A stretch of DNA of 64,000 nucleotides from Agaricus subrufescens (Eukaryota; Basidiomycota; Agaricomycetes; Agaricales; Agaricaceae), in the NCBI GenBank assembly GCA_029945375.1, contig CM057069.1, positions 1,525,677-1,589,676 of the forward strand, given 5' to 3'. Of the stretch, positions 46,424-62,169 are shown in pieces; the first letter of the stretch is position 1; each line of letters opens with the position of its first letter. Under the pieces are notes generated by a model. The model ran no database searches and had not been told where the DNA came from. It was given only the letters and a program-made list of their open reading frames with translations. Position numbers and translations under genes: made by a program.

Positions 46424-49400
46424 TTAGTTTTGTAACAGTTCACCAAACCGCTTTCTTGCTAGATATCTCTTCTATCCCCAACGTCGAGTCTGATCGCTAT
46501 CCGCTTTTTCCCGTAATATCATCTTGTATTCTTCTTTTTTTTTCTCAGTCTGACGGGAAAATCCCACGATATCGCGATGCCGGTGGCCTCACTATAGGTA
46601 TGCGTAAACGTGGTGGCAACGTGAAAATGTCGGCGGAGAATATAGCAATTTATCTACGGAAGCTTTATTTCTTTTCCATCAACAAACAACCTGTTTATTG
46701 ATAGAAAATTGGAAAAGCATCTGGAACTCAGGCTCGTCGAGGCTTGTGCTTTCGCGGCATTCAGGACCGACGTTGTGATTCTCAAGTCACAATGTACAAT
46801 GTCAGCACAACTCGTTCAAAAAAGCAATTATCTAAATCATGCTTCATCACCGGCTTGATCCTCAACTTTTGATTAGGGAGGTACACTAAGGAAGAGAGGG
46901 ATGCCAGGTGACCGATCTTACGCATCTTGACTACTAAATGCAGCCTTGCATACCCACACTAGACTCCTGTGTGTTTTCTAGCTTGAGATCTACTCCAACT
47001 TTTTTTCGAAAATTCAGAGCCCAAAATCTCTACCTCATATTACCTTTGAGAGCAACCTGCTGCTGCTGCACTACCGTGCAATGTGACACAAGTAGCTGGA
47101 GACATAGCGCGCTCCATTTTACATCGGACTCTAATCTGTTATTCATATTCCTACTTCCCAACAACATTATTCAATACCCATACCTTTACAAATCACTTCC
47201 ACAATTTGCGCTTTCCCTAACGACTTTCTTTGCTTCCTGACAAGATATTTGATGGCGATAAACGACCACGAAGCAATACGTCACATCTATTCAGTAATCA
47301 ACATTTTCGATAACGCTAATTCTTCTGAATGAATCTCTCTTCTACGGCCCGTGATTCCATGGACGTTGTAAGGGTTCCAAGCTGTCAGAAGGAATGGAAG
47401 ATGTGATAATCAGCGATTTATTGTGCTATCTTTCAAATTTATGCGCATCTTTAATCCGATAATAAAACCACATGAGGCTAACCGGAGTGAATCTGATGGC
47501 CTTTGGTAAAGGTCCATGTTTTAAGGAAGTGTACGAGTGTGGGCGTGTGTAGTTAAATGGTGTATTCCAAAGATCCGGAACCGATGCTCGAAACGCTGGA
47601 CCACCATCCAGGGTCGAGGTTGTAATCGAAACTGCCAGGTCCATGGGGCATTAATGCGTTAGCCTTCACTCGATTGGGAAAGATATAGACGATCAGTAGA
47701 AAATTCCGCTCTTTTCTGATAATGATACCATTTCTAATGGAAGATTGTGGCTAGGGGCCGATTTCGCAAATTACAATGCTGTCTGTCACTGAAATTTCAG
47801 GAAGGAAAATGTGTATAATTATAGACCTTCGAACTGCCAAATGGAGTAATAATGCACAGAAGTTAGCTGGAAGTGTCGACTTTGTCTCCGGCTCCCTTAC
47901 CTGGGGGTAAAAGTATATCAGTGAAACTGGGGGATTCGCGCATAGGAGGTCATTTATAGTTATACATAGTAGTGATTCTTTTCATTCCGCAGGATACCCA
48001 AACGATGGTCTAGACACCCTTTCGAGCCAATGCACGGTGATTATATGAGTACAACTCATAAAAGAGAAGTTTGTGATACATGACGTTTTGTTCTTGCCGG
48101 CGGCGGCTAGTAGGTATCCGTCAGTCATCGTGCACTCATGACCAAGGTGGCATGATACACTGACATCATAAAACCTTTTGATCAACGGAGCAATCTAGCT
48201 TCTGTGCCTATGGACATATCTCGAGTGACTCTATGACTCCGAAAACAAGGCTTTTGATAAATCGGCCTGATAAATGAACCAGTTTCGGAATCAGTTATCA
48301 CGAACTCTTCACAGTATCAGAACAAGAGCTTCTTCCACTTTGAGTAGTCTAGACGGGGATAGAACCAATTAGCATGTTTTCATATCTCGAACATCCGTCC
48401 ACGAGGGGTCAATACCGGCAACACTATCACGAGAAAGATAAAATTATCTCAGGCGCTTCAACTTTCTACGCCAGCTCTATACTTGATGAATTTCTCCCAT
48501 ACATATGTAAACTAAAACGTGCATTGTACTTCTACGCCTGTACTTGACCACTTGACTGGAGTAAAACAGACGATACGCTATTGATATAACTGAGTATCGC
48601 CTGTTGTCATAGAGTAGTGGATGTCCTCCTATACCTACTATTTCGGTATGTTGATTGACTCGATGGAAGAAGGGAAGCCAGGACGGTGATTGTGTATCTA
48701 GCCGATGATTTGATCGGGCAGGTAAGGAAACACCCGAAATATTAAAGGTCTGCGAGCCGTCCATTCGGTCAAGGTGAGGTTGCAACATAGCCGAGTCGAA
48801 TGAGCCTAGAGGCCTAGACCTCGTGTTTACCTATAGGAATAGTTACTGCGGCTATGTGTTAGGTAAGGAAGATTAGGAAGGAAGGTAAGCCTTACGATAG
48901 CCGCCTGCCCGAAGATATTAAGGAAGGCAGTATGAGAGAAGTGTTAAGATAGGGGTTCAATGTGGCTGCTGCCACTCCGGAACAACACAAACCTGTGAAA
49001 CGCCTAGTGAATCATGTTCGTTACTGTAGCCAGTAAACGTCTATCTTCAGATTGCACTAGATACGCAGTAGAACAAACTTGTGGAGGTAGCTCATAAGGG
49101 TACATGTCTGTGATCTAGAACTCTTGTTGAACTTGTGGAACTAGCAGATGCTGAGTTTCTTTATCAGATTTTCATTGTCTTGTGCACGTCAGGTCGTCCG
49201 GTAGTAACATCATTCGGTATCTTCCTGCTTCAAAACTTCATCCGGATTCAGAGATTCAGTCTGAGATTCTCTACACCTGAGCAGTCTCCAAAAAATACTA
49301 AGAAACAGATCAATTGAAAAGTGATCCGCTAGAGATATCAATCTTTTGATTGATAAGTCAGGAGAAGCCCGGTGAATCCGGGATTTGTCTGACTGATTCC

Positions 49401-50534
49401 GGTCCAGTTCTTGACCCTTAAGAACGCTAGAACTTTGCCTGAACTTTGTCCGGACTTTCGCCCGGAGAATGACGACAGTGCTCAGGGGTGTAAGATAGTA
49501 AGATTTTACCAATGGGCTTTGTTCCAGACCGTCACCTGTCCTAATGAAAGGATGCTGCATTTGAGTCAAAGTACGTCTTTAACCACTAATGATGAAGATC
49601 AGTCTATATCAAGGATGCTGGGGAGAAGCGGAAGACATTCTCCTACATCATTAAAGAATTCTGGGCAAGAAAAACGGTGAAACTGATGCTCTTCTGAATG
49701 TAGAGAACTGTGAGGAGACGTTGTGTTTCATCGTCGCCTATCGTTTGTGACCTTCAAGAACACTTCGTAGTGTGACTTCGGCATTGAGAAAGAGAGACAG
49801 AGATTTATCAAGTGGGTATACCGAGAACTTTGTGGACCTTCCCTCCGACTTTGTAGGCCACCCCTCCATCGGTGATCTCGACCCCTCATCGATAGTTCTG
49901 CGATTACCTTTTTTTGTTTTTTTTTGTTTTGTTTTTGTTCTTTTATCTATTTTATCTTATTTTGCTTTTCATGGGTGTAACACGAGAGCAAAAACTGGAG
50001 GATGAAAGAGTTAGTATCCATGATAGCGTGAATCTAACATTTTCAAGCTGTTCGGCTCCATATGGTATCCAGAGAAGGTGGGGTCTTAGTAAATCCAGGC
50101 CTGGAGCAAAGAATCAGTTGTTTTGTCGCTTTTAGTGGCTTTATTGGTAGTCCCGGTTTCAAGATTTAAAACCAAACGAAGGTGCCGAGCAGTGGGCTTT
50201 CAAAGGTAAAACGGTTTGTCTTTAACCAAAGGAGATCCGCTTTCGTTCTCAATTCAATGTTAGACAATTAGCCATGAGAGAAGTTCAAAAAAACCAGAAA
50301 GCTTTTCGTCTTACGCCACAGAGACTGAGGAAGGAATTGACGAGAGGCAGGGTCAAGAGCATCATCACTACTACGACAGGGGTTACAGTTTCCAAAACAG
50401 GAAGTTACAGCCGCTACTTTCCGAAATTATCCGGGAGAGCCAGGCATCCCGTTTAGTTGATCCAACCTCCTCCTCCCTCTCCCCTCCTCGCGCACGCGTG
50501 TGTGTGTTTGCTAACTTGTTGTACCGAAAAAGAA
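46424..50534. other. 4.1-kb gene-poor stretch
   Basis: No gene could be supported. Short frames (47426-47644, 48477-48788, 49210-49569, 49411-49680, 49772-50005, 50274-50456) are unrelated to known domains and lack splice partners. A long T-rich tract lies at 49909-49970. The sequence has the uneven look of decayed transposon DNA but shows no clear ends or repeats inside the window. Confidence 0.45.
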
Positions 50535-52056
50535 ATGCTGTCAAGAACAATAAACGTTGCTGCACGTCGTGGTTTTGCAACTGCAGTCTCTGACGCTGCC
50601 AGTGGTGTCAAAGTTGCTTCTGTTGATTTTGGTCAACCCACTTCGGCTGTGACTGTTCTTGTGAAAGCTGGTCCTAGATTTCAGAGTAAGGATGGGCTTT
50701 CGAATGTTTTGAAAAACTTTGCTTTCAAGGTGCGGGTTTTTTTTTTTGTTTCGATTTCGATTTCTTTTGGGCTTAATGTTGTTTGGGTTTTGGGTTAGAG
50801 TACGGAAAAGCGTTCGGCTCTTGGGACTGTGAGGGAAGCAGAGCTGTATGGGGGTATGTTGTCCGCGAGTTTGACTCGTGAACATCTTGCTCTTACGGCT
50901 GAATTCCTTCGTGGTGATGAGTGAGTTTTTTTTGTTCGTGTTCTGCTCAAACGTCATACTCAATGAATTCCTTTTTCTATCACAAAGAGCTTTCTTCGTG
51001 GACGTTCTTTCCTCTTTTGTCACCTCCGCCCGATTCACTCGTCATGAATTCCAAGAATACGTTACCCCACTGGTGGAATCTGATACCAAAGCGGCTACTT
51101 CAAACCCGGCTACGAGAGCTATCGAAGCTGCTCATGCCCTCGCCTTCCGTTCCGGCTTAGGATCTTCGTTATTCGCACCGGAGCACCCCCATGTCGATGT
51201 GGGAGATATCAAAGCATTCGCTTCGCAGTCCTTCTCCAAGGGCAATATTGCGGTTATTGGAACTAATATCGATTCGTCTACTTTGACTAAACTCGTTGAT
51301 GCTTCTTTCGCTGGTGCCAATGCTACCACGGGCGCGTCCTCTTCGAGTCCTGCTAGTAAATACTATGGTGGTGAATCGCGTTTGGATGGCACCGGTGAAG
51401 GTTTACAAACTGTTTTCGTCGGGTTCGGCACTGCCAGTTCTTCATCGGCGGAATTGGCTACACTCGCGGCGCATTTATCCACTGCACCTTCGGTGAAATG
51501 GTCTAAGGGGCTTTCACCTATTGTTGCTGGGATCCCTGAGGGAGTGCAAGTGCAGAGTGTGTATATGCCGTACTCGGATGCTAGTTTGTTTGGGTTTGTA
51601 GTTCAGGGAGAGATGGCTGAGGGTGTTAAGGAGGCTTCGAAGGTTGCTGTTGCGGCTTTGAAGAATGCGGCGAAGGGGTTGAAGGAGGAGGAGTTGAAGT
51701 CGGCTGTTGCTAAGGCTAAATTTGCGGCGGCGAGTGGTGTTGAGTCGAAGGAGGGTTTGATTGATGTTTTGGCATCCAAGGTGGGTTTTGCTTTATTTTT
51801 TGGGGGAAGGCGAGAGACTGATGGTGTTGTGTGCAGATCTTTACTGGTGCAGAGGCATCTGTTGAGTCGACTCTGTCTAGTTTTGATCAAGTGAATGCGA
51901 GCTCCTTCTCCCAGGTAAGAGTGCTTTGATTGTGTGTGCTCAGGGTTAACAATCAATCAATGACAGGCCGTCTCTTCTCTTATCTCTGCGAAACCGACTT
52001 TGGTTGCTGTTGGCGATATTCGCAAGCTTCCTTTCGCCGACGAGCTCGGGATTTGA
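50535..52056 (+). CDS. QCR2: cytochrome bc1 complex core protein 2
   Basis: Structural core subunit of mitochondrial respiratory complex III, related to the processing peptidase but without catalytic function. Five exons, 50535-50729, 50799-50920, 50988-51780, 51837-51914 and 51967-52056, give 425 residues. The N-terminus MLSRTINVAARRGFATA is a mitochondrial targeting sequence. The M16-like fold is visible in VTVLVKAGPRFQSKDGLSNV, REAELYGGMLSASLTREHLA, IEAAHALAFRSGLGSSLFAP and the C-terminal KPTLVAVGDIRKLPFADELG. The zinc-binding HxxEH of active M16 peptidases is absent, as expected. Codon use is even and the gene is intact. Confidence 0.92.
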
Positions 52057-52580
52057 GCAGTGTTTTTAGGGTAGATGACAACTAGTTGGGCGGAGCAGTA
52101 ATGTAGATGCGCGCGTGTTTACATATAGATTCTATCTCTCTGAAACTCTTTAATTCGCTGCGTCGCTGTATTAGCTAATGGACTGTCCGCCTGGTCCCTG
52201 CTGCGAAGGCCCAGGGGCCAGAAACGAATTGTCGGCAAGTGGAAGATCGCCATCATGTGACTGCAAACAGATGATTAGATGCAGATCAATCGCCTGTGAG
52301 AAATCGAGCCGGACCCCGCAGCTTCGAGGGCGGCTGGCCGGGAGAAGGACGAGGAGAACCAGGCGAGGGCGGATCACGTGCGCAATATGGGGGATATGTG
52401 GCCAAGGGAGCTGTTCTATGTGCAGACCCATCGAACCACCCTTTTCTCTCGCCTCATCAGCCACATCTCCGCGCCCTCCACAGACCCATTGCCACCGCCG
52501 CTCCCACGCGCAGTGCGCAAAATCCCTCTCGCCACAAACTCCGTCATATCCGCCCGTCACGCCGCTCGCCTTTCGCCCAG
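52057..52580. other. spacer between QCR2 and the NST1 gene
   Basis: About 520 nt, CpG-rich near 52300-52560. Open frames here run on both strands because of base composition. Probably 3' flank and promoter. Confidence 0.45.
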
Positions 52581-54268
52581 ATGTCAGGGCCCAGACGACT
52601 TCCCGAGGACATTCGGCGGGGACTGGAGCATTTGGAAGCACAGTTTGCAGAGGCGCTGTCCGTCCATAGTGCATTAGTCGGTGAGGAAGCGTTTCGGCGA
52701 ACGATGCGGAGGGACTTACAGGGCCGTTACAGGTCTTGCTGAACGCGGTCCTCGGGCGATGGAACAGCTCCGGCAGCGAATTATGGACTCTGCGGCGGGC
52801 GAGCCCGATAGCGAGCTGTTCACCCAGGCCGCGGCGACGATCTTCAAAGAGATGATGGGCCTCGACGGGTCAGAAGTGAAGATGGAGATGCTGAGGAATG
52901 CATTATCGCATAGTGTGAGCGAGCGTTTGTGGCCGGGTATCCAATCGCCAGCCCCTGACCACCGAGTCGCCCAGATGAACACCCAGTCCAAAGAGTCTGA
53001 CCAAGAGACCGACAATGACGACCCCGAGGCTGAAGATCCGGCCCAGCTGCCCGGACCTGCCATTTCGGGAGGGCCTCGCCGCCGCCGGAAGCGCCGCAAG
53101 AGGGCCCGGCCGGCGCATGCAGAGGATTTGGGTGAGCGTTCGGAGGTCATGGGAATTTTCGATGCCGGATGACAAATCGTTTCCTTTAGGCTCTCCTCCT
53201 GCCATGCCCGTCAATCGTCCCACAACTCAGATGGCCAACCAGCCATCCCCGTCCCCCATGTCCAAGGGCAAGAAGCCCATGGCCTACCCGCAGCAGACTC
53301 AGCAACAACCACAGCAGCAGCAGCAGCCTCGCAGCGAACGCGCGGCCTCCAAGGCTCCACTCTCGTATCAATCTCCTCCGGCTCAGCAAAATCGCCACCC
53401 CTCGCCGCCCTTGTCCACCGCCAGCAAGTCCAGGAACGGCCCCGTCTCCAGCTCCAATCCGAAGGGAAAGGCCAATGCAAACAAGATCTGGAGCACGAGC
53501 ACAACCGAGGAACGGGAACGCATCAAGGACTTTTGGCTCGGTCTCGGTGAGGAAGAGCGTCGGAGCCTCGTCAAGATCGAGAAAGACACCGTCCTCAAAA
53601 AGATGAAAGAACAGCAGAAACACTCGTGCAATTGTGCTGTTTGTGGCCGGAAGCGGTTCGTGTTTGTCTCTTGTTTTTAAAAGTTCTCTCTTGTATCCGA
53701 TTTCCTCATCATCTTTTCAATTTACCCCTTGGCCCACAGTCGTGACACTGAACTGACGCTCTCGTTCTTCCCATGCTGCCCACATCAACATTGATTCTTC
53801 TCCTGATCACAATCGGATCTCCATTTGATATCAACCCCCTCAAAATCACCACGCGACCTTCAAATATGTGTGTCTTCCTGAAACACAAATAGGAATGCTA
53901 TTGAGGAGGAGCTCGAGGTACTGTACGATGCTTATTACGAGGAGCTAGAACAGTACGCGAACCACCAGCAGCGTTATGTAAATTCCGGCGGCACGATTTC
54001 ACCCCCTCCTGGTCCTGGTCCGTTCCCCGGTAGCGTCGAGCTCGATAAGAACGGAGCTGTAGTTTCACCTATCCCGACAGGTGCAAATGGTAAACGTCGC
54101 GGTGGTAAGCAGCGTCAACAGCCACCATCTATAAATGGTAGAAAAGCGCTTTCGACAGCACACCACGATCCCCTACATCATCACCATCACCATCATCATC
54201 ATCATGACGGAAGCGGGTTCGAAGACGAGGACGGTGAGGAGTACGGGGAAGACGACGAGTATGAAGAT

Positions 54269-54300
<32 letters not shown>

Positions 54301-57300
54301 AGAAGAGGAAGAAGAGGATGATGATCTCGATGGTGATAGGGGAGTAATGAACGGACGAGGCAAGACGGCTCGTCAAATCTCTGCAGGTAGGCGGGGCGTT
54401 GTAGGGAAGGGAAGGAGAGGGATGAATGGTATAAAACGGGATGGTTTCAATCTGACAAGCCTAGCCGTAAGCGGTGAGTACATTTTAGCCCTTGCGTAGT
54501 AACCTTCGGAATAACCATGGGACATGACAATTTTCTTCGTTTTGGGCATGTTTGATCCTTTTTGCGTAAACTCAAAAAAATTGCCATATACGGTCCCTTC
54601 CGTCATGTGTTCTTATAGGTCCGGGTAATATCCTGACTGTAGCAGATGACCTCTTGAAAAACGATGGCCAGAAGTTCCTGGAGATGATGGAGGAGTTAGC
54701 AGAGAGACGGATGCAGAGAGAAGAGGAGGCTGCGGTGGACGTGGAAGACGACAGTGAAGATGATAGTGAAGACGACGCTGATGATGGGAGTGATGTTGTT
54801 GACGAGGAGGATGCGGATGGTGGAAGTGAGGATGAGGAGGATGATGAAGATGATGACGAAGAGGTGGGTGGTTTTTTTTTTCCGAACTTGTCTGGGTCTC
54901 TGGCGTTATACCAGCGAGCAAGCATTTTCCGTTCTATGTGCATGCCTATATTGGGAAATGACGCACTCTTGAGGAGTGGCTGACCTGAATGCTTGTTCTT
55001 TGAACTTCTCTTCCCCCACTCTTTAATCGTTCAGTTTCGGATAAGGAACGCTGGTTGCTGACTTATTGTCCTTTGTTGCATTTCCCCTTCCTCAATGGGC
55101 CGCGTACGATGTTCTCCCCGCTTCCCGATGTTATCCTGTCTCTATCTCCCAAACATCAATATTACCGTCAACGTCAACAATCTTGGTGATGCATCTATGA
55201 CCTGGCATACCCTTTTCCTTGCACTCTACAATATGCTTATTTTCGGAACACCAATTGCTTCAACGTCGTGTCACATGCATACACTCTATCCTCCGTACCT
55301 CCTTTCTCGCACCCCCAAATCCGAAATTCCTATTCTCTTCAAATACAATTATACCGATTTCGATCTCCATGTTTACATGACACTACTTCCTTCCTGGACA
55401 CCTGCGGACTTTCCGCTGACACCTCACGAACCTGCACTTGAATATCGATATACCGATGGGAAACCACTTAATTTACTTCGGATTATGATGGTTTTTATAC
55501 AGGTTATGACGGAGGAGCAGAAGATGGAGGAGGGGAAGCGGATGTTTTCGATATTTGCGGCGAGGATGTTTGAACAGAGGGTCTTACAGGCGTATAGAGA
55601 GAAGGTAGCGCAGGAGAGACAGATGCAGTTGCTGAGAGAGCTGGAGGATGAGGATAAGTTGACGAAAGAACGAGAGCAGAAGAAGCAGTCTGCGAATCAG
55701 AGGAAGAAGGATAAGAAACGGTAAGCTGTTATTTTCTCATTTTTGTTTTTGGGTGTATGGTTTTTCTGATTGTTGTGTTTTCTGTTTGGGATTCTTTGCA
55801 GTCAACAGAAGCTTGCGAGGGAAGAAGAGAAGGCAGCCAAGGCGGCTGAGAAGGCTGCGGAAGAGGCTGCTATTAGGGCTCGGCAAGCTGCTATAGAGGA
55901 GGAAAATAAGAAGAGGAGGGAGGAAGAGCGTGCGAAACGGGAGGCTGTGCGTAAAGCTGCTGAGGAGGAGCGGGCACGCAAGGAGGAAGAGAAACGGAAA
56001 CGAATGCAAGAGGAGCGTGAACGTGAAGCTGAACGTGAGCGGAAGCGAAAGGAGAAAGAGGAAAAGTTGAAGGCTGAGAGGAGGGAGCGGGAGGAGAAGG
56101 AGAGGAAAATCAGGGAGGAGAAGGAGGCGAGGTTGGCGAAGGAGAGGGAGGAGCGGGAGAAAGTTGAAAAGGAAAAGAGGGAGAAGGAGAGGATCGAGAG
56201 GGAGGAGAGGGAACGTGTTGAGAAGGAGAAGAGGGCTTTAAAGGAGAAGGAGGAGAGGGAGGCGAGGGAGAAGCTTGCAGCGCAACAGAAGGCTGTGGCT
56301 GTTCAGCAACAACAAAATGCTGGTCCTTCGTCAGGGAAGCGCAATGCGTACTCTGTATCCTCACCGTCACCCGCCAAGATCAATAATGGTCTTGTAGCTT
56401 CTGGATCATCTCCTGCCGGGTTGCAACGCTCGCCGAACAATAGTTCGAGTGGAATGAGCAGCAATGCTGGTACACCTACAAAGAAAAGTTACAGTGGTTC
56501 TAAACCTCCTCCGCTCTCTTCTTCCATGTCTTCTCCGAATGTCCTCGTCAACCCCAACCGCGGTCCTGCTCCTCAACAGATACCCCAGCAGGCCGGTTCT
56601 TCTCGTGGACCTCAGATTGCTATGGGTGGATCGCAACCTCCTACACCCATTACTACCCATCTTCCTCCTCCACCGTCGGCGGGCATGATGTATGGTCAAG
56701 GACAGTCAGGCCCTGGTGGAATGTTGCCTTTGTCTCCGCGAATGAACAATTTTACTCCCGCGTCTCTTCACTTTCCTTATGGCGGTGCTGCAGGTATGCA
56801 GCAGCCTCTACAACCCTCCGCGCTTCCCCGGAACTTCAACACTCCGTTTGATGTTAATGCATATCAACGGGGCGTGCCTGTAGGGTTATCTTCGGGAGCT
56901 CCTTCACCTATCGGTCCACCGACCAAACCTAAAACACCTTTGGCAACTGCTTCTGGGTCACCGACAACACCGGTATCTGGAGGTCCTGCTGGTCCTGCGT
57001 CCTTGGCACCTGGGTCGGGGAGACGAAGTATACATACGCTTTCTGATTTACCAGGACCGAGTTCATCAGGGTCTACGGCGCTTATGACTAACCTTGGACC
57101 TATTTCTCGACCCATTGCACCTATTGCCCGGCCTACAGGACCCGCTAATTCTTCTGGGGGAGGGAATGTCGATAGTTCGAGTCCGAGGTCTAGCTCGCCT
57201 GTGAAGAGGTCACCGAGCCCGAAAGGTGTTTTGGGGTCATCTGCCTTGGCTGCGGATGATGATGAAGTTGTTCCCGCTTCTCGTAGGCATCATGCTGGGA

Positions 57301-57836
57301 CGGCGCCGATTGGGATTGGTGTGACGGGGTTGGGTTTGGGAGGGGGGATTGGTGGGATGGGGAGTGCCGGTGGGAGTGCGGGTGGTGCTGGTGGTGCTGG
57401 TATGATTGGACAACCGCCTTGGGGTTCTTCGAGTCCTCGTGGATCTGTGGGCGATGCTTTACGATCGACGCCATGGGGGCCTCCAGGATTTTCGGCTGCG
57501 CCGGGAAGTCGACCAGGACCGCCTATTGGACCTCCTGGAAGTAATAACCACACGCACACGCACAATCATAATCAACGTAATCATAACGGGAATTCGATGC
57601 CGCATGCGATAGGTCATCCTGGTTCTCATCCTGCATCTGTGGCGCCTGGTAGTAATACTGGTGCTGGAGCGTCTTTGTGGGGTAATACCGCGCCTGGTGG
57701 CAATACGCCTGTTACTCCTGATTGGCATAATGTGAATGCATTCTTTGGGAATGGGGGAGGAAGTGGTAATATTCCGTTTTTGAATGCTCATAATCACAAT
57801 CATAATACTCCTGGATCACCTCATTCTGGGGCATAA
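52581..57836 (+). CDS. NST1: stress response protein NST1
   Basis: A fungal protein linked to salt tolerance and splicing factors. Seven exons, 52581-52680, 52733-53131, 53190-53655, 53893-54473, 54619-54863, 55503-55720 and 55802-57836, give 1347 residues. The family core is [20 protein letters not shown] followed by [20 protein letters not shown] and [10 protein letters not shown], then an acidic stretch of Glu/Asp with a run of 10 His. A very long Lys/Glu/Arg coiled coil follows (exons 6-7, [20 protein letters not shown] onward), then a Ser/Pro/Gly-rich tail. The first two exons ([20 protein letters not shown]) are not part of the NST1 pattern I know; phase supports joining, but a start in exon 3 is possible. 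Intron 5 is 639 nt, long for this genome. Confidence 0.85.
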
Positions 57837-59740
57837 AACTGATGTGCGTAGGTGAGGGGAGAAGGAAATGGAGGGGGAATTGGGATGATGTTAGAGAGGG
57901 GGGAGGAGGGAGATAATACGAGTGATTGGAGGGATGGGATTTGTTATTTGGAACACACTTTTTTTTGTTGTTATTTCATTTTTTTTTCTTCTCTTTTTCA
58001 AAATAACGATAGATGCATCTCCCATCATCATAATCATCATCATCATACAACCATGCAGCCTTGGCCCATGTCTTTTTTGTAATTCAATTTTTTTTTCAAA
58101 CACACATAAGAGTTGATTTTTTTTTCGTCCATGTCAGATAGAACCCCATCCGTCCACCATGCTTGCATTATATTTTTTTTGCGCGCTTGTAAGTTCGTTG
58201 GTCTTTTTCGACACTTTTGGAATTCCACCTGGTTTTTGATGCATGATTTCTTTTTTTTTTTTTTTTTGTATTTAACATTGGATTGATTCCCTCGCCCGCT
58301 TGTTTTTTGAATTCTTGCACATGGCAATAATAGCATCTGTTTTCATGATTGATTTCTCGTTCTCACATTAATATTTTTGACTTGTAATGTATTGCTCACG
58401 GGTTCTAGTCATCAATAATAACAATCGAATACGTTCTTATGTCTATTTGTGGGCCGGCTTCACCGAGAAATGTTACACTAAAAGGGGTGTGGTGTGCTAT
58501 GATATTCTGCCACTGCTGACTGTGCCAGCTGTCAGCCTCGTGCTTGGGATCGCTGTTAGGTACATACACGCGATCATGTAGTTTAGTGTTTTTTTTCATG
58601 ATTGACATGATCGTGTGCTTGTGCCTTCTCAGTCAGCCGGGGGCCGACTGATAGAGTTGATCAGTGACCGTGTGTCGATAGGCGAAGAACTATGTGGTTT
58701 TGCGCCATGGGAGATGGTAGCCGAAAAGTAAAATTTTTAGGCCTTGGATAACCCTGACACAATTACTTCTCCGAGAGGGGGGTTATTTAATTACGTACAT
58801 ATACATGAATAACTTTTGTGGCTGAACACGGTGATAGACGAAGGCCGACTTATGATCATAATGGTTTGTTTGCTTTTTTTTTGCTTTTTACATTACAAGA
58901 TAAATTTTCGGCAAATGGGCTCCGACAACCGGTCCTATTGCCTCCACCCTGGCCTTGCCCATCTGTATCATGTATTGAAAGTCGGGTCAGGGGTGTGGGG
59001 TTCTTCCCCGCTACCAGTTCTCCCCCCACCTCCGCCTACCATTGATCATGATGACAGGGTGTGCACGCGATTCTTTGTATGTGAATGTAGTATTTTAAAG
59101 GGGTATTACTCCGAAGTCCCCCATTTGTAGTGGTTTTCAATGGCCGCTCAGGCACGCAAAGTGGAGATAGAAACAGACTATATATGTGATGGAATTTCCC
59201 ACAATGAATGCTTCCCTACTGATATTCGTCTTCTCCACTTGTGGTGCTTCTTTGCCTGGTTTGCGTTTAGGATCTATCCGCAATTCGTAATGTAAAGCTG
59301 TTGAGATGATGGTCTTGGCATCTTGGGGCCCCATGAGTTGTATTCTTGTATTCCTCTGGGGGAATACGTGGCTGGGCCAGGCCTATATGAATCGGATCGA
59401 GTTTAGCCGAGGGAAGAAAGTTTCCAGCGGCTTATGGTTCTACAGGCCTGGTCCTGCCGCCATTGTCGGTGCTGTGCGGTAAATGGAAACGTTTCAGTTT
59501 TTTAAGCCTTCTTTGAATGGGTAGCGGTCTTTATAAGTGGAAAGCCGGTCAGGTGTGATCGGAAGACCACTGTAAGCAATTGCATATTGACTAGTATTGG
59601 AAAAAAAAAAAAGTATATCCCAGCTAAACTGGTACATGGGCGCGTAACGTTCAATACAGTGGCGTCGAATAACATGTCCCCCTCGTGAGACCGATGGGTC
59701 GTAAGCAATAAATATCAATCCAAATCCCAAGATGGCCGTA
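57837..59740. other. convergent 3' flanks, no gene
   Basis: Long T-tracts and ATCATC runs follow the NST1 stop, probably its 3' untranslated region. The rest (58387-59334) holds only short frames without features. Confidence 0.55.

Positions 59741-62169
<2,429 letters not shown>

Noticed and set aside
49120..49500. Possible LTR (tgttgaacttgtgg...)
   Set aside because: No second copy, primer-binding site or gag/pol sequence could be found in the window.
54135..54376. Lys/Arg-rich frame in NST1 exon 4 and its opposite-strand hydrophobic frame
   Set aside because: Alternate frames of the acidic Glu/Asp codons of NST1.
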